DNA of 64,000 bases from Candidatus Eremiobacteraceae bacterium (GCA_035710745.1 DASTCX010000016.1:1-64000), one strand, 5' to 3'. Shown: positions 51,005 to 60,088, counted from the stretch's first letter. Translations and numbers: made by a program. Notes: generated by a model not told the origin, from the letters alone.

Positions 51005-54000
51005 GTTTCCCGACGCTCGCCGAACATCCGGATAGCGCGAAGCGCGAGGTCGACGTGCTCGCGTTCTGGCGCGAGCACCGCATCTTCGAACGCTCGCTCG
51101 AGCAGACGAAAGACGGCCCGCGCTATTCATTCTTCGAAGGGCCGCCGACCGCGAACGGCCGGCCCGGCGTCCACCACGTCCTCGCACGCGCGTTCAAAGA
51201 TCTGTATCCGCGCTTTTGGACGATGCGCGGCCGTTACGTCCGCCGCAAAGCCGGTTGGGATACGCACGGGCTGCCCGTCGAGCACCTCGTGCAAAAAGCG
51301 CTCGGTATCTTCGACAAGAGCCGCATCGAGGCGGAAGTCGGCGTCGCCGAGTTCACGCGCCGTTGCCGCGAAAGCGTCTACGAATACGTCGGCGACTGGA
51401 ACCGCATGACCGAGCGGATGGGGTATTGGGTCGATCTCGATGATGCCTACTTCACGCTGACGACCGGCTACATCGAAAGCGTCTGGTGGCTGCTCAAGCA
51501 GCTATGGGATCGCGATCTCATCTATCAAGACTACAAGTCGGTGCCGTACGATCCGCGCATCGGTGCGACGCTTTCGGATCACGAGGTGGCGCAGGGCTAT
51601 CGCGAGGTCGACGATCCGTCGGTATTCGTCCGCTTCCGGCTCGCGAACGATCCGACGACGTCGTTCTTGGCGTGGACGACGACGCCGTGGACGTTGCCGG
51701 CGAACATGGCGCTCTCGGTCCATCCCGACGTCACGTACGTCACGGTCGAACGCGAAGGCGAGCGGCTCATCGTCGCCGAGCCGCTGGTCGCCAAGGTGTT
51801 CCGCGACGAGCCCGTGCGTGAGGTCGCGCGCAAGCGGGGCGCCGACTATGCCGGCGTCCGCTACGAGCCGCTCTACGAGTATTGCACGAGCGATCAGGAC
51901 CGCTGGTATGTCATCCCGGCGGAGTTCGTGACGACAGACGACGGGACCGGCGTCGTGCACATCGCACCGGCATACGGACCGGAGGATCTCGCGATCGGCA
52001 AGGCGCGCGATCTGCCGATCTACTATGCCGTCGACTTGACCGGCTACGTCGTGCCGGAAGTGAAAGTCGCAGCGGGTCTTTTCTTCAAGGACGCGGACAA
52101 GCCGATCACCGCCGACCTCAAGGCGCGCGGGCTCATGTTCCGCGCTGAGACGTTCCGTCATACGTACCCGTTCGGGTGGCGCACGGGTGATCCGCTGCTC
52201 TACATCGCGAAGACGGCGTGGTTCATCCGCACGACCCGTTTCAAGCAGCAGCTGCTCGAGAACAACGACAAGATCAACTGGGTGCCGGAGACGATCAAGT
52301 ACGGCCGCTTCGGCAACTGGCTCGAGAACAACATCGACTGGGCCCTGTCGCGCGAGCGTTTCTGGGGCACACCGTTGCCGCTATGGACCGACGGCGAATC
52401 GTACGTCTGCGTCGGCTCGGTCGATGAGCTGTCGCGGCTGTGCGGCCGCGATGTCCGCGGCGTCGACCTGCATCGGCCGGCGATCGACGAGATCACCTTC
52501 GTCCGCGACGGCCGCGAGTTCAAGCGCGTGCCCGAAGTGATCGACGCGTGGTTCGACTCGGGCTCGATGCCGTACGCGCAGTGGCACTATCCGTTCGAAC
52601 ACTCCGATCTTTTCGAAGAATCGTTTCCCGCCGACTTCATCTGCGAGGCGGTCGACCAGACGCGCGGGTGGTTTTATAGCCTCCATGCGATCGCGACGAT
52701 GATCTCGCAGTCGCCGGCGTATCGCAACGTCATCTGCCTCGGCCACGTCGTCGACGCTAAGGGCGAGAAGATGAGCAAGAGCAAGGGCAATATCCTCGAC
52801 CCGTACCTCATCTTCGACGAGCTCGGCGCCGACCCGCTGCGCTGGTATTTCTACACCGGAAGCCCGCCGGGCTCGGGGAAGCGCATATCACTCGAGCTCG
52901 TCAACGAGGGTTCGCACGCACTGTTCCGCACGCTGTGGAACACGGCGAAGTTCTTCACGATGTATGCGAACGCGGACGGCATCGGCGTGCCTTCCGAAGT
53001 GCCCTTCGACGAACGGAGCGAACTCGACCGGTGGGCGATGGGCCGTCTGAACGAGCTGATCGACGGCGTCACCGCGGATCTCGAGCGCTACGACGCTCAG
53101 TCTGCCGGTCGCGCGATCGAGCAGTTCGTCGACGAGCTGTCGAATTGGTACGTCCGTCTGTCGCGCGACCGGTTCTGGAAAACCGCATCGGACGACGACA
53201 AAGCATCTGCGAACCGGACGCTCTATCAGTGTCTCACCGGCGTGACGCTGCTGCTCGCGCCATTCGTGCCGTTCTTGGCAGAGTCGCTCTATCAGAGTCT
53301 CGTCCGATCGGTCGATCCGAGCGCGCCTGAGAGCGTGCATCTCGCATCCTGGCCGGCCGCGCATCGCGCACACGTCGATCGCGAGCTGCTGGACGAGATG
53401 CGGACCGTGCGGACTGCCGTCGACCTCGGGCGCCAGGCGCGCGCGGTCGCGAAGATCAAGACGCGCCAGCCGCTTGCGGCGGCGTTCGTGCGCACGCGGA
53501 CGAAGATCGACGAAGAAGCGCTGAAGCGCTTCCGCCACCTCTTGCTCGACGAGCTGAACGTCAAGGACGTGCGGGTCGTCGGCATCGACGCGACCTTCAT
53601 CGAGTACGCGCTTCGGCCAAATCTGCCGCGGCTCGGGCCGCGTTACGGCAAGAAGATCGGTTCGTTGCGGACCGCGCTCGCGAACGCCGACGCGCGTGCT
53701 GTCGCTGAAGCGGTCGCCGCCGGCAAGAACTTCGAGGTGTCGAACAACGGCGAGGTCTTCGCCCTTGAGCCCGATGACGTGCTCGTCGACAGCAAGTCCG
53801 CGCAGGGGTTCGCGTTCGCGGAGACCGACGGCATGCTCGTCGCCCTCGACACGCGCCTCGATCGCGCGTTGATCCTCGAGGGCATCGCGCGCGAGATCGT
53901 CCGGACCGTCCAAGACGCGCGCAAGGCAGCGGGACTCGACATCAGCGACCGCATCAAGCTGCGCGTGGAGACTAAAAAATTCGACATATCGGACTCGCTC

Positions 54001-54120
54001 ACCGAGTGGCGCGACTACGTCGCCGAGCAGACGCTCGCGACGGAGATCAACGGTTCCACCTTCGAACCGTCGTACTCTACGAGCGCCGACGACTGGTCGA
54101 TCTCACTCGCAAAGTCATAA
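51001..54120 (+). CDS. ileS: Isoleucyl-tRNA synthetase
   Basis: A 1039-residue class I synthetase. The N-terminal ATP site reads GPPTANGRPGVHHVLARAFKD (the HIGH region), the editing domain has TTPWTLPANMAL, and the second ATP motif is EKMSKSKGN near residue 588. Length and the GVHHVLAR form point to the eukaryote-like type 2 IleS, a group known for low sensitivity to mupirocin; sensitivity here is untested. It starts with GTG inside the protease stop (GTGA) and is followed by two palindromes. Confidence 0.97.
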   Translation: MSFPTLAEHPDSAKREVDVLAFWREHRIFERSLEQTKDGPRYSFFEGPPTANGRPGVHHVLARAFKDLYPRFWTMRGRYVRRKAGWDTHGLPVEHLVQKALGIFDKSRIEAEVGVAEFTRRCRESVYEYVGDWNRMTERMGYWVDLDDAYFTLTTGYIESVWWLLKQLWDRDLIYQDYKSVPYDPRIGATLSDHEVAQGYREVDDPSVFVRFRLANDPTTSFLAWTTTPWTLPANMALSVHPDVTYVTVEREGERLIVAEPLVAKVFRDEPVREVARKRGADYAGVRYEPLYEYCTSDQDRWYVIPAEFVTTDDGTGVVHIAPAYGPEDLAIGKARDLPIYYAVDLTGYVVPEVKVAAGLFFKDADKPITADLKARGLMFRAETFRHTYPFGWRTGDPLLYIAKTAWFIRTTRFKQQLLENNDKINWVPETIKYGRFGNWLENNIDWALSRERFWGTPLPLWTDGESYVCVGSVDELSRLCGRDVRGVDLHRPAIDEITFVRDGREFKRVPEVIDAWFDSGSMPYAQWHYPFEHSDLFEESFPADFICEAVDQTRGWFYSLHAIATMISQSPAYRNVICLGHVVDAKGEKMSKSKGNILDPYLIFDELGADPLRWYFYTGSPPGSGKRISLELVNEGSHALFRTLWNTAKFFTMYANADGIGVPSEVPFDERSELDRWAMGRLNELIDGVTADLERYDAQSAGRAIEQFVDELSNWYVRLSRDRFWKTASDDDKASANRTLYQCLTGVTLLLAPFVPFLAESLYQSLVRSVDPSAPESVHLASWPAAHRAHVDRELLDEMRTVRTAVDLGRQARAVAKIKTRQPLAAAFVRTRTKIDEEALKRFRHLLLDELNVKDVRVVGIDATFIEYALRPNLPRLGPRYGKKIGSLRTALANADARAVAEAVAAGKNFEVSNNGEVFALEPDDVLVDSKSAQGFAFAETDGMLVALDTRLDRALILEGIAREIVRTVQDARKAAGLDISDRIKLRVETKKFDISDSLTEWRDYVAEQTLATEINGSTFEPSYSTSADDWSISLAKS

Positions 54121-54137
54121 CATACGAACGCGACGTA

Positions 54138-54160
54138 GCGGTCGAGCTTTAGCTCGACCG
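54138..54160. repeat. Family A intergenic palindrome, copy 9
   Basis: GCGGTCGAGC, loop TTTA, then GCTCGACCG, preceded by GTA. It is of the same subtype as copy 6 and lies 17 bases beyond the ileS stop. Confidence 0.88.
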
Positions 54161-54188
54161 GAGGAGACCTTTAAATTGAGAAGCCGCG

Positions 54189-54213
54189 GCGGTCGACCAT
54201 GAAGGTCGACCGC
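54189..54213. repeat. Family A intergenic palindrome, copy 10
   Basis: GCGGTCGACC, loop ATGAA, then GGTCGACCGC, flanked by GCCGCG and TCCC. It pairs in location with copy 9 between the convergent ileS and lgt genes. Confidence 0.9.
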
Positions 54214-54227
54214 TCCCTATCACGCGA

Positions 54228-55112
54228 TCACGCGCGGGCGGTGTACGACTTGGGTTTGGGTGGCTGGACCGGCGGAGCCGATTCGGCAGTCGGACCGGCG
54301 CGTTGACAGCGGATCCACATGACGACGCCGAGGATGAACATCGCGATCGTCAGCCATTGCGCCGCGGTCAGACCGAACCACACGATGCCCGGTTCCCGGT
54401 AGAACTCGACGATCGTGCGCACCAGACCGTAGCCGGCGATAAACGCCCACCAGATGACGCCGTCGCCTCGCCCTTTCCATCGATGGAGCAGCCAGAGCAG
54501 CGGCAGCACGATGACGAGCATCCCGGCGGCTTCGAACAAGACCGAGGGATAGCGGTAACCGACCGCGCTCGGGAACTGCATGCCGATCGGCGAGTCGGTG
54601 AGGCGCCCGGGAAGCTCGCCGTTGATGAAGTTCGCGATACGCGTCAGCACGATGGCGAGCGGTATCCATAACGACGTCTCATCCGCAAGACGGTTGAACG
54701 AGATCTTGTTCCGCCGCAGGAAGAACCACGATCCGGCGACGGCGCCCATGAGCCCGCCGTGGAACGCCATACCGCCTTCCCAGATCGCGATGAGCTCGAG
54801 CGGATGCTGGAAATAATATGAAGCCGGATGGCCGCCGGGCGTCAGCATGTCGGCGATGAGATAGAGCACGCGGCCGCCGACAATGACGCCGATCATCGCG
54901 TAGACGACGAATTCCTGCGCCTGATCGACGGTCATGCCTGTGCGAGCGCGGCTGCGCGCGCTCTGCAACTGGAGGTACACCATCAAGGCGCCGAAAAGGT
55001 AGGTGAGGCCGTACCAGCGGATCGAGATCGGTCCGAGGTGGATCGCCACCGGATCGAAGTTCGGATACGTGAACCAGTGCGATCCGGCTGCGACTGCGGC
55101 TACGAGCACCAA
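54228..55112 (-). CDS. lgt: Prolipoprotein diacylglyceryl transferase
   Basis: A 294-residue integral membrane enzyme with about seven helices. It shows the conserved blocks IRWYGLTYLFG, VGGRVLYLI, the signature WEGGMAFHGGLMGA, and RIANFINGELPGR with RYPSVLFEA. It transfers diacylglycerol from phosphatidylglycerol to the lipobox cysteine, the first step of lipoprotein maturation, and works with lspA encoded just across. AGGAG six bases before the GTG at 55112 sets the start. It is divergent from ccdA, with 49 bases between. Confidence 0.95.
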   Translation of the reverse strand: MVLVAAVAAGSHWFTYPNFDPVAIHLGPISIRWYGLTYLFGALMVYLQLQSARSRARTGMTVDQAQEFVVYAMIGVIVGGRVLYLIADMLTPGGHPASYYFQHPLELIAIWEGGMAFHGGLMGAVAGSWFFLRRNKISFNRLADETSLWIPLAIVLTRIANFINGELPGRLTDSPIGMQFPSAVGYRYPSVLFEAAGMLVIVLPLLWLLHRWKGRGDGVIWWAFIAGYGLVRTIVEFYREPGIVWFGLTAAQWLTIAMFILGVVMWIRCQRAGPTAESAPPVQPPKPKSYTARA

Positions 55113-55161
55113 AGTCTCCTACACGGTCCTAGGCGACAAGAGAGCAGGCGCCCCGATAACC

Positions 55162-55923
55162 ATGGCTCAAGCGGTGACTACACCCACGGGCAAGCGAGAA
55201 GCGATGCTCCACGCGCTCGCCTTCATCGGTGGTTTCACGTTCGTCTTCGTGATCGCCGGGGCGACGGCGAGCGCCATCGGCACCATTTTCAACGACTATC
55301 GGACGATCATCACGACGGTGCTCGGGGTCGTCGTCATCCTTCTCGGCATCAATATGCTGGGCCTGTTCCGCCTTCCGTTCTTGCAGATGGACAAGCGGCT
55401 GCGCATCAGACGCCCCGGCGTTTCGTATGCGGGCAGCGTGCTCGTCGGCATCGGTTTCGCCGCGGGCTGGTCGCCGTGCATCGGTCCGATCCTCGCAGCG
55501 GTGCTTGCGATGGCGAGCGACGCGAAGACGGTCTACGCGGCGATGGGTCTGCTGCTCATCTATTCCGCAGGTCTTGCGATTCCGTTCTTCCTCACCGCAT
55601 TCGCGCTCGATCGAGCGCTGCCGATCTTCAAGCGCATGCGCCGCTTCCTGCCGGCGATCGAGTTCGTCGCGGGGTTGTTCGTCATCGCGATGGGGCTCGT
55701 GCTCGTCACCAACGAGTGGCTCAGGTTCACCGGCTGGATCTACGCGACGTTCCCGGCGCTCGCGAACGTCGGTACCGGACCGGAGGCGACAGGCGCCATC
55801 TCGATCGGGGCGGTCTTCATCGCCGGCCTCGTGTCGTTCATCTCGCCGTGCGTCCTGCCGCTCGTTCCGGTGTACATCTCGTACATCACCGGCCAGACCA
55901 TCGAGCAATTGGCGGCGGCGTGA
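55162..55923 (+). CDS. ccdA: CcdA-type thiol-disulphide membrane protein, circularly permuted
   Basis: A 253-residue, six-helix protein of the CcdA/DsbD family that carries electrons across the inner membrane for cytochrome c maturation. The order of helices is changed. It begins with what is normally TM2 (MLHALAFIGGFTFVFVIAG), proceeds through the TM4 cysteine motif GWSPCIGPILAA (Cys106) and normal TM6, and ends with normal TM1, FIAGLVSFISPCVLPLVP (Cys230), then YISYITG. Both redox cysteines are kept. CcdA termini lie on one side, so the moved helix keeps its orientation. The start at 55162 has only a weak AGG upstream; it overlaps lspA by GTGA. Confidence 0.88.
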   Translation: MAQAVTTPTGKREAMLHALAFIGGFTFVFVIAGATASAIGTIFNDYRTIITTVLGVVVILLGINMLGLFRLPFLQMDKRLRIRRPGVSYAGSVLVGIGFAAGWSPCIGPILAAVLAMASDAKTVYAAMGLLLIYSAGLAIPFFLTAFALDRALPIFKRMRRFLPAIEFVAGLFVIAMGLVLVTNEWLRFTGWIYATFPALANVGTGPEATGAISIGAVFIAGLVSFISPCVLPLVPVYISYITGQTIEQLAAA

Positions 55924-56393
55924 AGCGCATCTTCGCGCTCGTCTCGATTGTCGTCATCGTCCTCGATCAGTACACCAAGTATTTGGTCAAGACGTCGTTC
56001 ATGCCCGACGAGAGCCGCATCATCATCCCGCACGCGCTCTGGTTCACCTACGTGCAGAACCAGCACGGCGCGTTCGGCTTGTTCGGTTCGCATCCGCTCG
56101 TGCTCGCCGCGCTCGCGTCGGTCGTCCTCATCTCGTTCTTCATCTGGTATCGCCAGGAGCGCGGCGGCTGGGGGACGCACGTCGCGTTCGCGCTCATCCT
56201 CGGCGGGGCCGTCGGGAATATCCTCGACCGGGTCCGGCTCGGTTACGTCGTCGACTTCGTCGACCTCCACTGGTTCCCGGTCTTCAACGTCGCCGATTCG
56301 TGCATCACGATCGGCGTCTGTCTGCTTCTCCTTCGCATGCTCATCCAAGAGCGGTCGGCGAGCTCCGAAAGCGAACCCAAGGCGGCGGAATGA
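55920..56393 (+). CDS. lspA: Lipoprotein signal peptidase
   Basis: A 157-residue membrane protease with four helices. It has VLDQYTKYLV, VQNQHGAFGLF (the NxxGAFG box), GNILDRVRLGYVVDFVD with the first catalytic Asp, and FNVADSCITIG with the second. It removes the signal peptide of lipoproteins after Lgt has acted. The GTG overlaps the ccdA stop and its own stop overlaps rluD by ATGA. A longer open frame upstream is a shadow of ccdA and lgt. The C-terminal tail is acidic and short. Confidence 0.95.
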   Translation: MKRIFALVSIVVIVLDQYTKYLVKTSFMPDESRIIIPHALWFTYVQNQHGAFGLFGSHPLVLAALASVVLISFFIWYRQERGGWGTHVAFALILGGAVGNILDRVRLGYVVDFVDLHWFPVFNVADSCITIGVCLLLLRMLIQERSASSESEPKAAE

Positions 56394-57325
56394 GCCGTCC
56401 GGTCTCGTTCGACGTACGTCCGGCTGAGGCCGGCGAGCGTCTCGATGTCGTGCTCGCCAAACACGTCGATCGTTCGCGCACCGCATGCGCAGCGATGATA
56501 AAGCGCGGTCTCGTGCGCGTCGACGGTCGCGTCGCGAAAGCGGCTCGATCCGTCGCGGCCGGCGAGCACGTCGTCGCCGAACTCCCCGCGCCCGTGAAGC
56601 CGTCGGCGGCTCCCGAAGCGATCCCCATCGCGATCGTGTACGAAGACCGCGACCTCGTCGTCGTCGACAAACCGGCCGGTATGGCGACGCATCCCGCGCC
56701 TGGGAGCACGCGCGGCACGCTGGTGAACGCGCTGCTCGCGAAACTTGGACCGCTGCCGTCGATCAACGGCGTACTGCGTCCAGGCATCGTCCACCGTCTC
56801 GACAAGCAGACGTCGGGTCTGCTCGTCGTCGCGAAGACCGATCGCGCTATGCGCGGACTATCGGAAGCGATCGCGGCACGCGCCGTCAAGCGCGGCTACG
56901 ATGCGATCGTGTGGGGCGTGCCGGCGAACCGTTCGGGGACCATAGACGCGCCCATCGCCCGCGATGCCGCGGTCCGCACGCGCTTCGCGGTTCGCCCGCA
57001 AGGTCGTCGAGCGGTGACGCACTATCGCGTGCGCGAGCGGCTCGGGGCAGGTGACGCGGCGACCGCGCTGCTCGAGCTGCGGCTCGAGACGGGACGAACG
57101 CACCAGATCCGCGTCCACTGTGCGGCGATCGGCCATCCGATCGTCGGCGATCAGACCTACGGCGCGGGCAGGCCGCGGCTCGGCGTGTCGCGCCAGATGC
57201 TCCACGCGGCTCGATTGGCATTCGATCACCCGGTGACCGGCAAAGCACTCGCGTTCGAATCGAAATGGCCCGAGGATTTCGCCGCGCTCGTCGACCGGCT
57301 GCGCCGAGGCGAGGTCGCTCCATGA
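56390..57325 (+). CDS. rluD: RluA/RluD-family 23S rRNA pseudouridine synthase
   Basis: A 311-residue enzyme: an N-terminal S4 RNA-binding domain (ERLDVVLAKHVDRSRTACAAMI) followed by the pseudouridine synthase fold with VVDKPAGMATHPA, the catalytic Asp in GIVHRLDKQTSGLLVVAK, and LETGRTHQIRVH. The immediate position after lspA matches many genomes in which the lspA-rluD pair is conserved. The exact target uridines are assumed from RluD. It is coupled to both neighbours by ATGA overlaps. Confidence 0.93.
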   Translation: MSRPVSFDVRPAEAGERLDVVLAKHVDRSRTACAAMIKRGLVRVDGRVAKAARSVAAGEHVVAELPAPVKPSAAPEAIPIAIVYEDRDLVVVDKPAGMATHPAPGSTRGTLVNALLAKLGPLPSINGVLRPGIVHRLDKQTSGLLVVAKTDRAMRGLSEAIAARAVKRGYDAIVWGVPANRSGTIDAPIARDAAVRTRFAVRPQGRRAVTHYRVRERLGAGDAATALLELRLETGRTHQIRVHCAAIGHPIVGDQTYGAGRPRLGVSRQMLHAARLAFDHPVTGKALAFESKWPEDFAALVDRLRRGEVAP

Positions 57326-58449
57326 GCGCGGTGTCATTCTCGCTCGAGGCTACGGACGGGCTTGCGCGCGCCGGCACGTTTCGCACGCGGCACGGCGACG
57401 TGGCGTCGCCGGCGTTCATGCCGGTGGGCACGCAGGCATCCGTCAAAGGACTATCGCCCGACGAACTCCGCGTGGCCGGCGCGACGATGATCCTCGCCAA
57501 CGCCTACCACTGCTACCTTCGCCCAGGCGCGTCCATCATCGCGAAGGCGGGCGGCCTGCACGGATTCATGTCGTGGGATCGCCCGATACTAACGGACAGC
57601 GGAGGTTTTCAGATCTTCTCGCTGTCGCGTCTCTCGAAGGTCGACGACGAGGGCTATCACTTCGCTTCGCATCTCGACGGCTCGCGCCACACGTTCACGC
57701 CGGAGTCGGTCGTCGCGCTTCAAGAGGCGCTCGGCTCGGACGTCGCGATGGCGCTCGACGACCTTGCTCCTGGCGGCGTCGACGAGAGCGCGGCGGCAGA
57801 TGCAGCCGAGCGTACGCTTCGCTGGGCCGAACGGACGCTCGCTGCGAAGACAGATGAAAGCCAAGCGACGTTTGCGATCGTGCAGGGGTCGACGTTCGAG
57901 AAGTTGCGTCGCGACAACGCTCGCGCGCTCGTCGCCCTCGACTTCCCCGGCTATGCGATCGGCGGGCTGTGGGTCGGCGAGCCGAAGGCGGACGGGTTGC
58001 GCGCCGCCGCGATCGTCTGCAAGGAGCTGCCGGCCGGAAAGCCGCGATATCTCATGGGCGTCGGAACTCCCGAAGATATGCTCGCGGCGATCGCCGTCGG
58101 CGTCGACCTGTTCGATTGCGTCTATCCGACGCGCTGCGCGCGTCACGCGCTCGCGCTCACCTCGAGCGGCCGGCTCAATCTTCGAAACGCCCGTCACGCC
58201 GACGATCTATCGCCGCTCGACGGGCACTGCGGCTGCGCCGCCTGCACGCAGTTCACCCGCGCGTACCTCGCGCACTTGTTTCGAGCCGGTGAGGCGCTCG
58301 GACCGCGCATGGTGAGCGTTCACAACATCGCCTTCATGACGCGCCTGGCAAGAGACGCGCGCCGCGCGGTCATAGAAAAGCGATTCGCGCGATGGCGCGC
58401 CGAACGCAAGCGCGACCTCACGCCGGAGGATAAGCGCGCTGCGTACTAA
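57322..58449 (+). CDS. tgt: Queuine/preQ1 tRNA-ribosyltransferase
   Basis: A 375-residue TIM-barrel enzyme. It has MPVGTQASVKGLSPDEL, the substrate loop ILTDSGGFQIFSLS with its catalytic Asp, GYAIGGLWVGEP, the nucleophile region GVDLFDCVYPTRCARH and the zinc site CGCAACTQFTRAYLAHLF. It swaps guanine 34 of tRNA-Asp, -Asn, -His and -Tyr for preQ1 in queuosine formation. No other queuosine genes are nearby. It overlaps rluD by ATGA. Confidence 0.97.
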   Translation: MSAVSFSLEATDGLARAGTFRTRHGDVASPAFMPVGTQASVKGLSPDELRVAGATMILANAYHCYLRPGASIIAKAGGLHGFMSWDRPILTDSGGFQIFSLSRLSKVDDEGYHFASHLDGSRHTFTPESVVALQEALGSDVAMALDDLAPGGVDESAAADAAERTLRWAERTLAAKTDESQATFAIVQGSTFEKLRRDNARALVALDFPGYAIGGLWVGEPKADGLRAAAIVCKELPAGKPRYLMGVGTPEDMLAAIAVGVDLFDCVYPTRCARHALALTSSGRLNLRNARHADDLSPLDGHCGCAACTQFTRAYLAHLFRAGEALGPRMVSVHNIAFMTRLARDARRAVIEKRFARWRAERKRDLTPEDKRAAY

Positions 58450-58464
58450 AAACGTATCGAACGT

Positions 58465-59178
58465 GTGAGCGGTAGCGGCGGCGAACTCGCAGCCGCGGTG
58501 GCGCGCAGGCTGGAAGACGTGCGCAAGCGCATCGCGTCGGCGTGCGCGGCTGCCGGTAGGCAGCCGGACGCCGTCCGGATCCTCGCGGTCACCAAAGGTT
58601 TCGGGCCCGACGCGATCGAGGCAGCACTGGAGGCCGGGCTGAGCGATATCGGCGAGAACTATCTCCAGGAAGCGCAGGCGAAGTTCGCTGCGACTGCGTG
58701 GTCTGGCCGTCCGGTCAAACGCCACTTCATCGGCAGCATCCAACGCAATAAGGCGCGCCGCATCGGCGCGCTCTTCGATGTCGTTCAGACGGTCGACGAC
58801 CTCGAGACAGCGGCGCTCCTCGACCGATGCGCACGCGACGCCGGCAAGACGCTCGATGTCCTGATTCAAGTGAACGTGATCGGCGACCGGCGCGCCGGCA
58901 TAGCTCCCGACGACTGCGCACGGTTCGCGCGCGAACTCGTCTCGCGTGACGGCCTTCGGTTGCGCGGCGTCATGTCCGTCGGCCCGGCCGATCCAACCGC
59001 CACGCGCGAGGCGTTCGATCGTGCCGCCCAAGCGCTCCGTTCCGTACGAGCGGTCGTGAGCGACGCGGACATGCTCTCGCTCGGGATGACCGACGATCTC
59101 GAAGCGGCGGTCGCCGCGGGTTCCACGATGGTCCGGCTCGGGACCGCGCTCTTCGGTGCCAGGCAGGCGAAAGGCTAA
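58465..59178 (+). CDS. yggS: YggS-family PLP homeostasis protein
   Basis: A 237-residue fold-III PLP-binding protein. It has the lysine in ILAVTKGFGPDAI, IGENYLQEAQAK, HFIGSIQRNKARRI, LIQVNVIGD and MVRLGTALFGARQ. It buffers pyridoxal phosphate rather than catalysing a pathway step. The start is GTG at 58465. Its place directly before sepF is the classical ylmE-ylmF arrangement of Gram-positive and cyanobacterial division clusters. Confidence 0.95.
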   Translation: MSGSGGELAAAVARRLEDVRKRIASACAAAGRQPDAVRILAVTKGFGPDAIEAALEAGLSDIGENYLQEAQAKFAATAWSGRPVKRHFIGSIQRNKARRIGALFDVVQTVDDLETAALLDRCARDAGKTLDVLIQVNVIGDRRAGIAPDDCARFARELVSRDGLRLRGVMSVGPADPTATREAFDRAAQALRSVRAVVSDADMLSLGMTDDLEAAVAAGSTMVRLGTALFGARQAKG

Positions 59179-59187
59179 GGGAAGGTC

Positions 59188-59586
59188 ATGGGTTTTTGGT
59201 CGCGACTCGGCAGCATGCTTTCGGCCGGGGCAACGGACGAAGAGGACTTCGACGACGAGTACGACGACGACGTGAAGCACAACGTCGTCTCGCTCGGCGA
59301 TGCGAAGACGTCGCGCCGCGTCGGCGTGTCGGTCTTCCACCCGCGCCGCTACGAGGAGGTGACCGAGATGGCTGACGCGCTCAGGTCGCGCCATCTCGTC
59401 ACGGTGAACCTCATCGGGACCGATCGCGTCATGTCGCAGCGCATCGTCGACTTCCTCAGCGGCGTCATCTACACGCTCGATGGCAAGATGCACCGCATCG
59501 CGGAGGGCATCTACCTGTTCGTTCCGAGCAACGTGCAGATCAATGCGAAGGACAGCGACATCGTGAGCGAGGCGTTCGCGGTCTGA
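59188..59586 (+). CDS. sepF: Cell division protein SepF
   Basis: A 132-residue protein: an N-terminal membrane-binding helix (MGFWSRLGSML), an acidic linker (DEEDFDDEYDDD), then the SepF core (VSVFHPRRYEEVTEMADAL, QRIVDFLSGVIYTLDG and IYLFVPSNVQI). SepF ties FtsZ to the membrane and shapes the division ring. It lies between yggS and divIVA, as in Bacillus and cyanobacteria. The presence of sepF supports a Terrabacteria affiliation. Confidence 0.95.
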   Translation: MGFWSRLGSMLSAGATDEEDFDDEYDDDVKHNVVSLGDAKTSRRVGVSVFHPRRYEEVTEMADALRSRHLVTVNLIGTDRVMSQRIVDFLSGVIYTLDGKMHRIAEGIYLFVPSNVQINAKDSDIVSEAFAV

Positions 59587-59602
59587 CGACGAACCGACGG
59601 CC

Positions 59603-60088
59603 ATGAAGATCACCCCGCTCGACATCGAGCACCGGGAGTTCAAGAAGGCGCTGCAAGGCTATGCGCGCGAGGACGTCGATCAGTTCCTCGACGAGATCAT
59701 CGCGTCGATGGAAGAGGACATCGAAACGCGCACCGCGCTCGAATCGAAGGTCGCGGATCTCGAGCAGCGCGTCTCGCATTTCCGGGCGATGGAAGAGAGC
59801 CTGCAGAGCACGCTCGTCCTCGCGCAGCGTACAGCCGACGAGCTCAAAGCGGCGGCGCATAAAGAGGTCGAGCTCATCAAGCAGCGAGCGAACCTCGATC
59901 TCGACAACGAGCTTCAAGCGATCCGAAGGCAGATCGAGGGAGCGCGCTCCGAACTCCAACGCGTCCTCGATCATCTCGAATCGGTCAAGCACGACTTCCG
60001 CACGTTCCTCACTCGCCATCTCGCGCTCGTCGACGAATCGAGGCCGTCGCTCAACGCCGCTGGGTCGGCCAACGAGCACGCGTCCTGA
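59603..60088 (+). CDS. divIVA: DivIVA-type coiled-coil protein
   Basis: A 161-residue protein. The N-terminal lipid-binding domain reads ITPLDIEHREFKKALQGYAR followed by EDVDQFLDEI, and the rest is continuous heptad coiled coil (residues 35-145). DivIVA marks curved membrane at poles and septa and organises envelope growth. It is 17 bases after sepF. Its stop TGA overlaps a CTG that seems to start the next gene. Confidence 0.93.
   Translation: MKITPLDIEHREFKKALQGYAREDVDQFLDEIIASMEEDIETRTALESKVADLEQRVSHFRAMEESLQSTLVLAQRTADELKAAAHKEVELIKQRANLDLDNELQAIRRQIEGARSELQRVLDHLESVKHDFRTFLTRHLALVDESRPSLNAAGSANEHAS

Noticed and set aside
20474-54213. CRISPR array suggested by repeated palindromes
   Set aside because: Copies are kilobases apart, without regular spacers or cas genes, and stems vary by compensatory change. 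They are dispersed REP-like elements.
58207-59643. 478-codon open frame on the minus strand
   Set aside because: It is antisense to tgt, yggS and sepF, all well supported by motifs, so it is a shadow.
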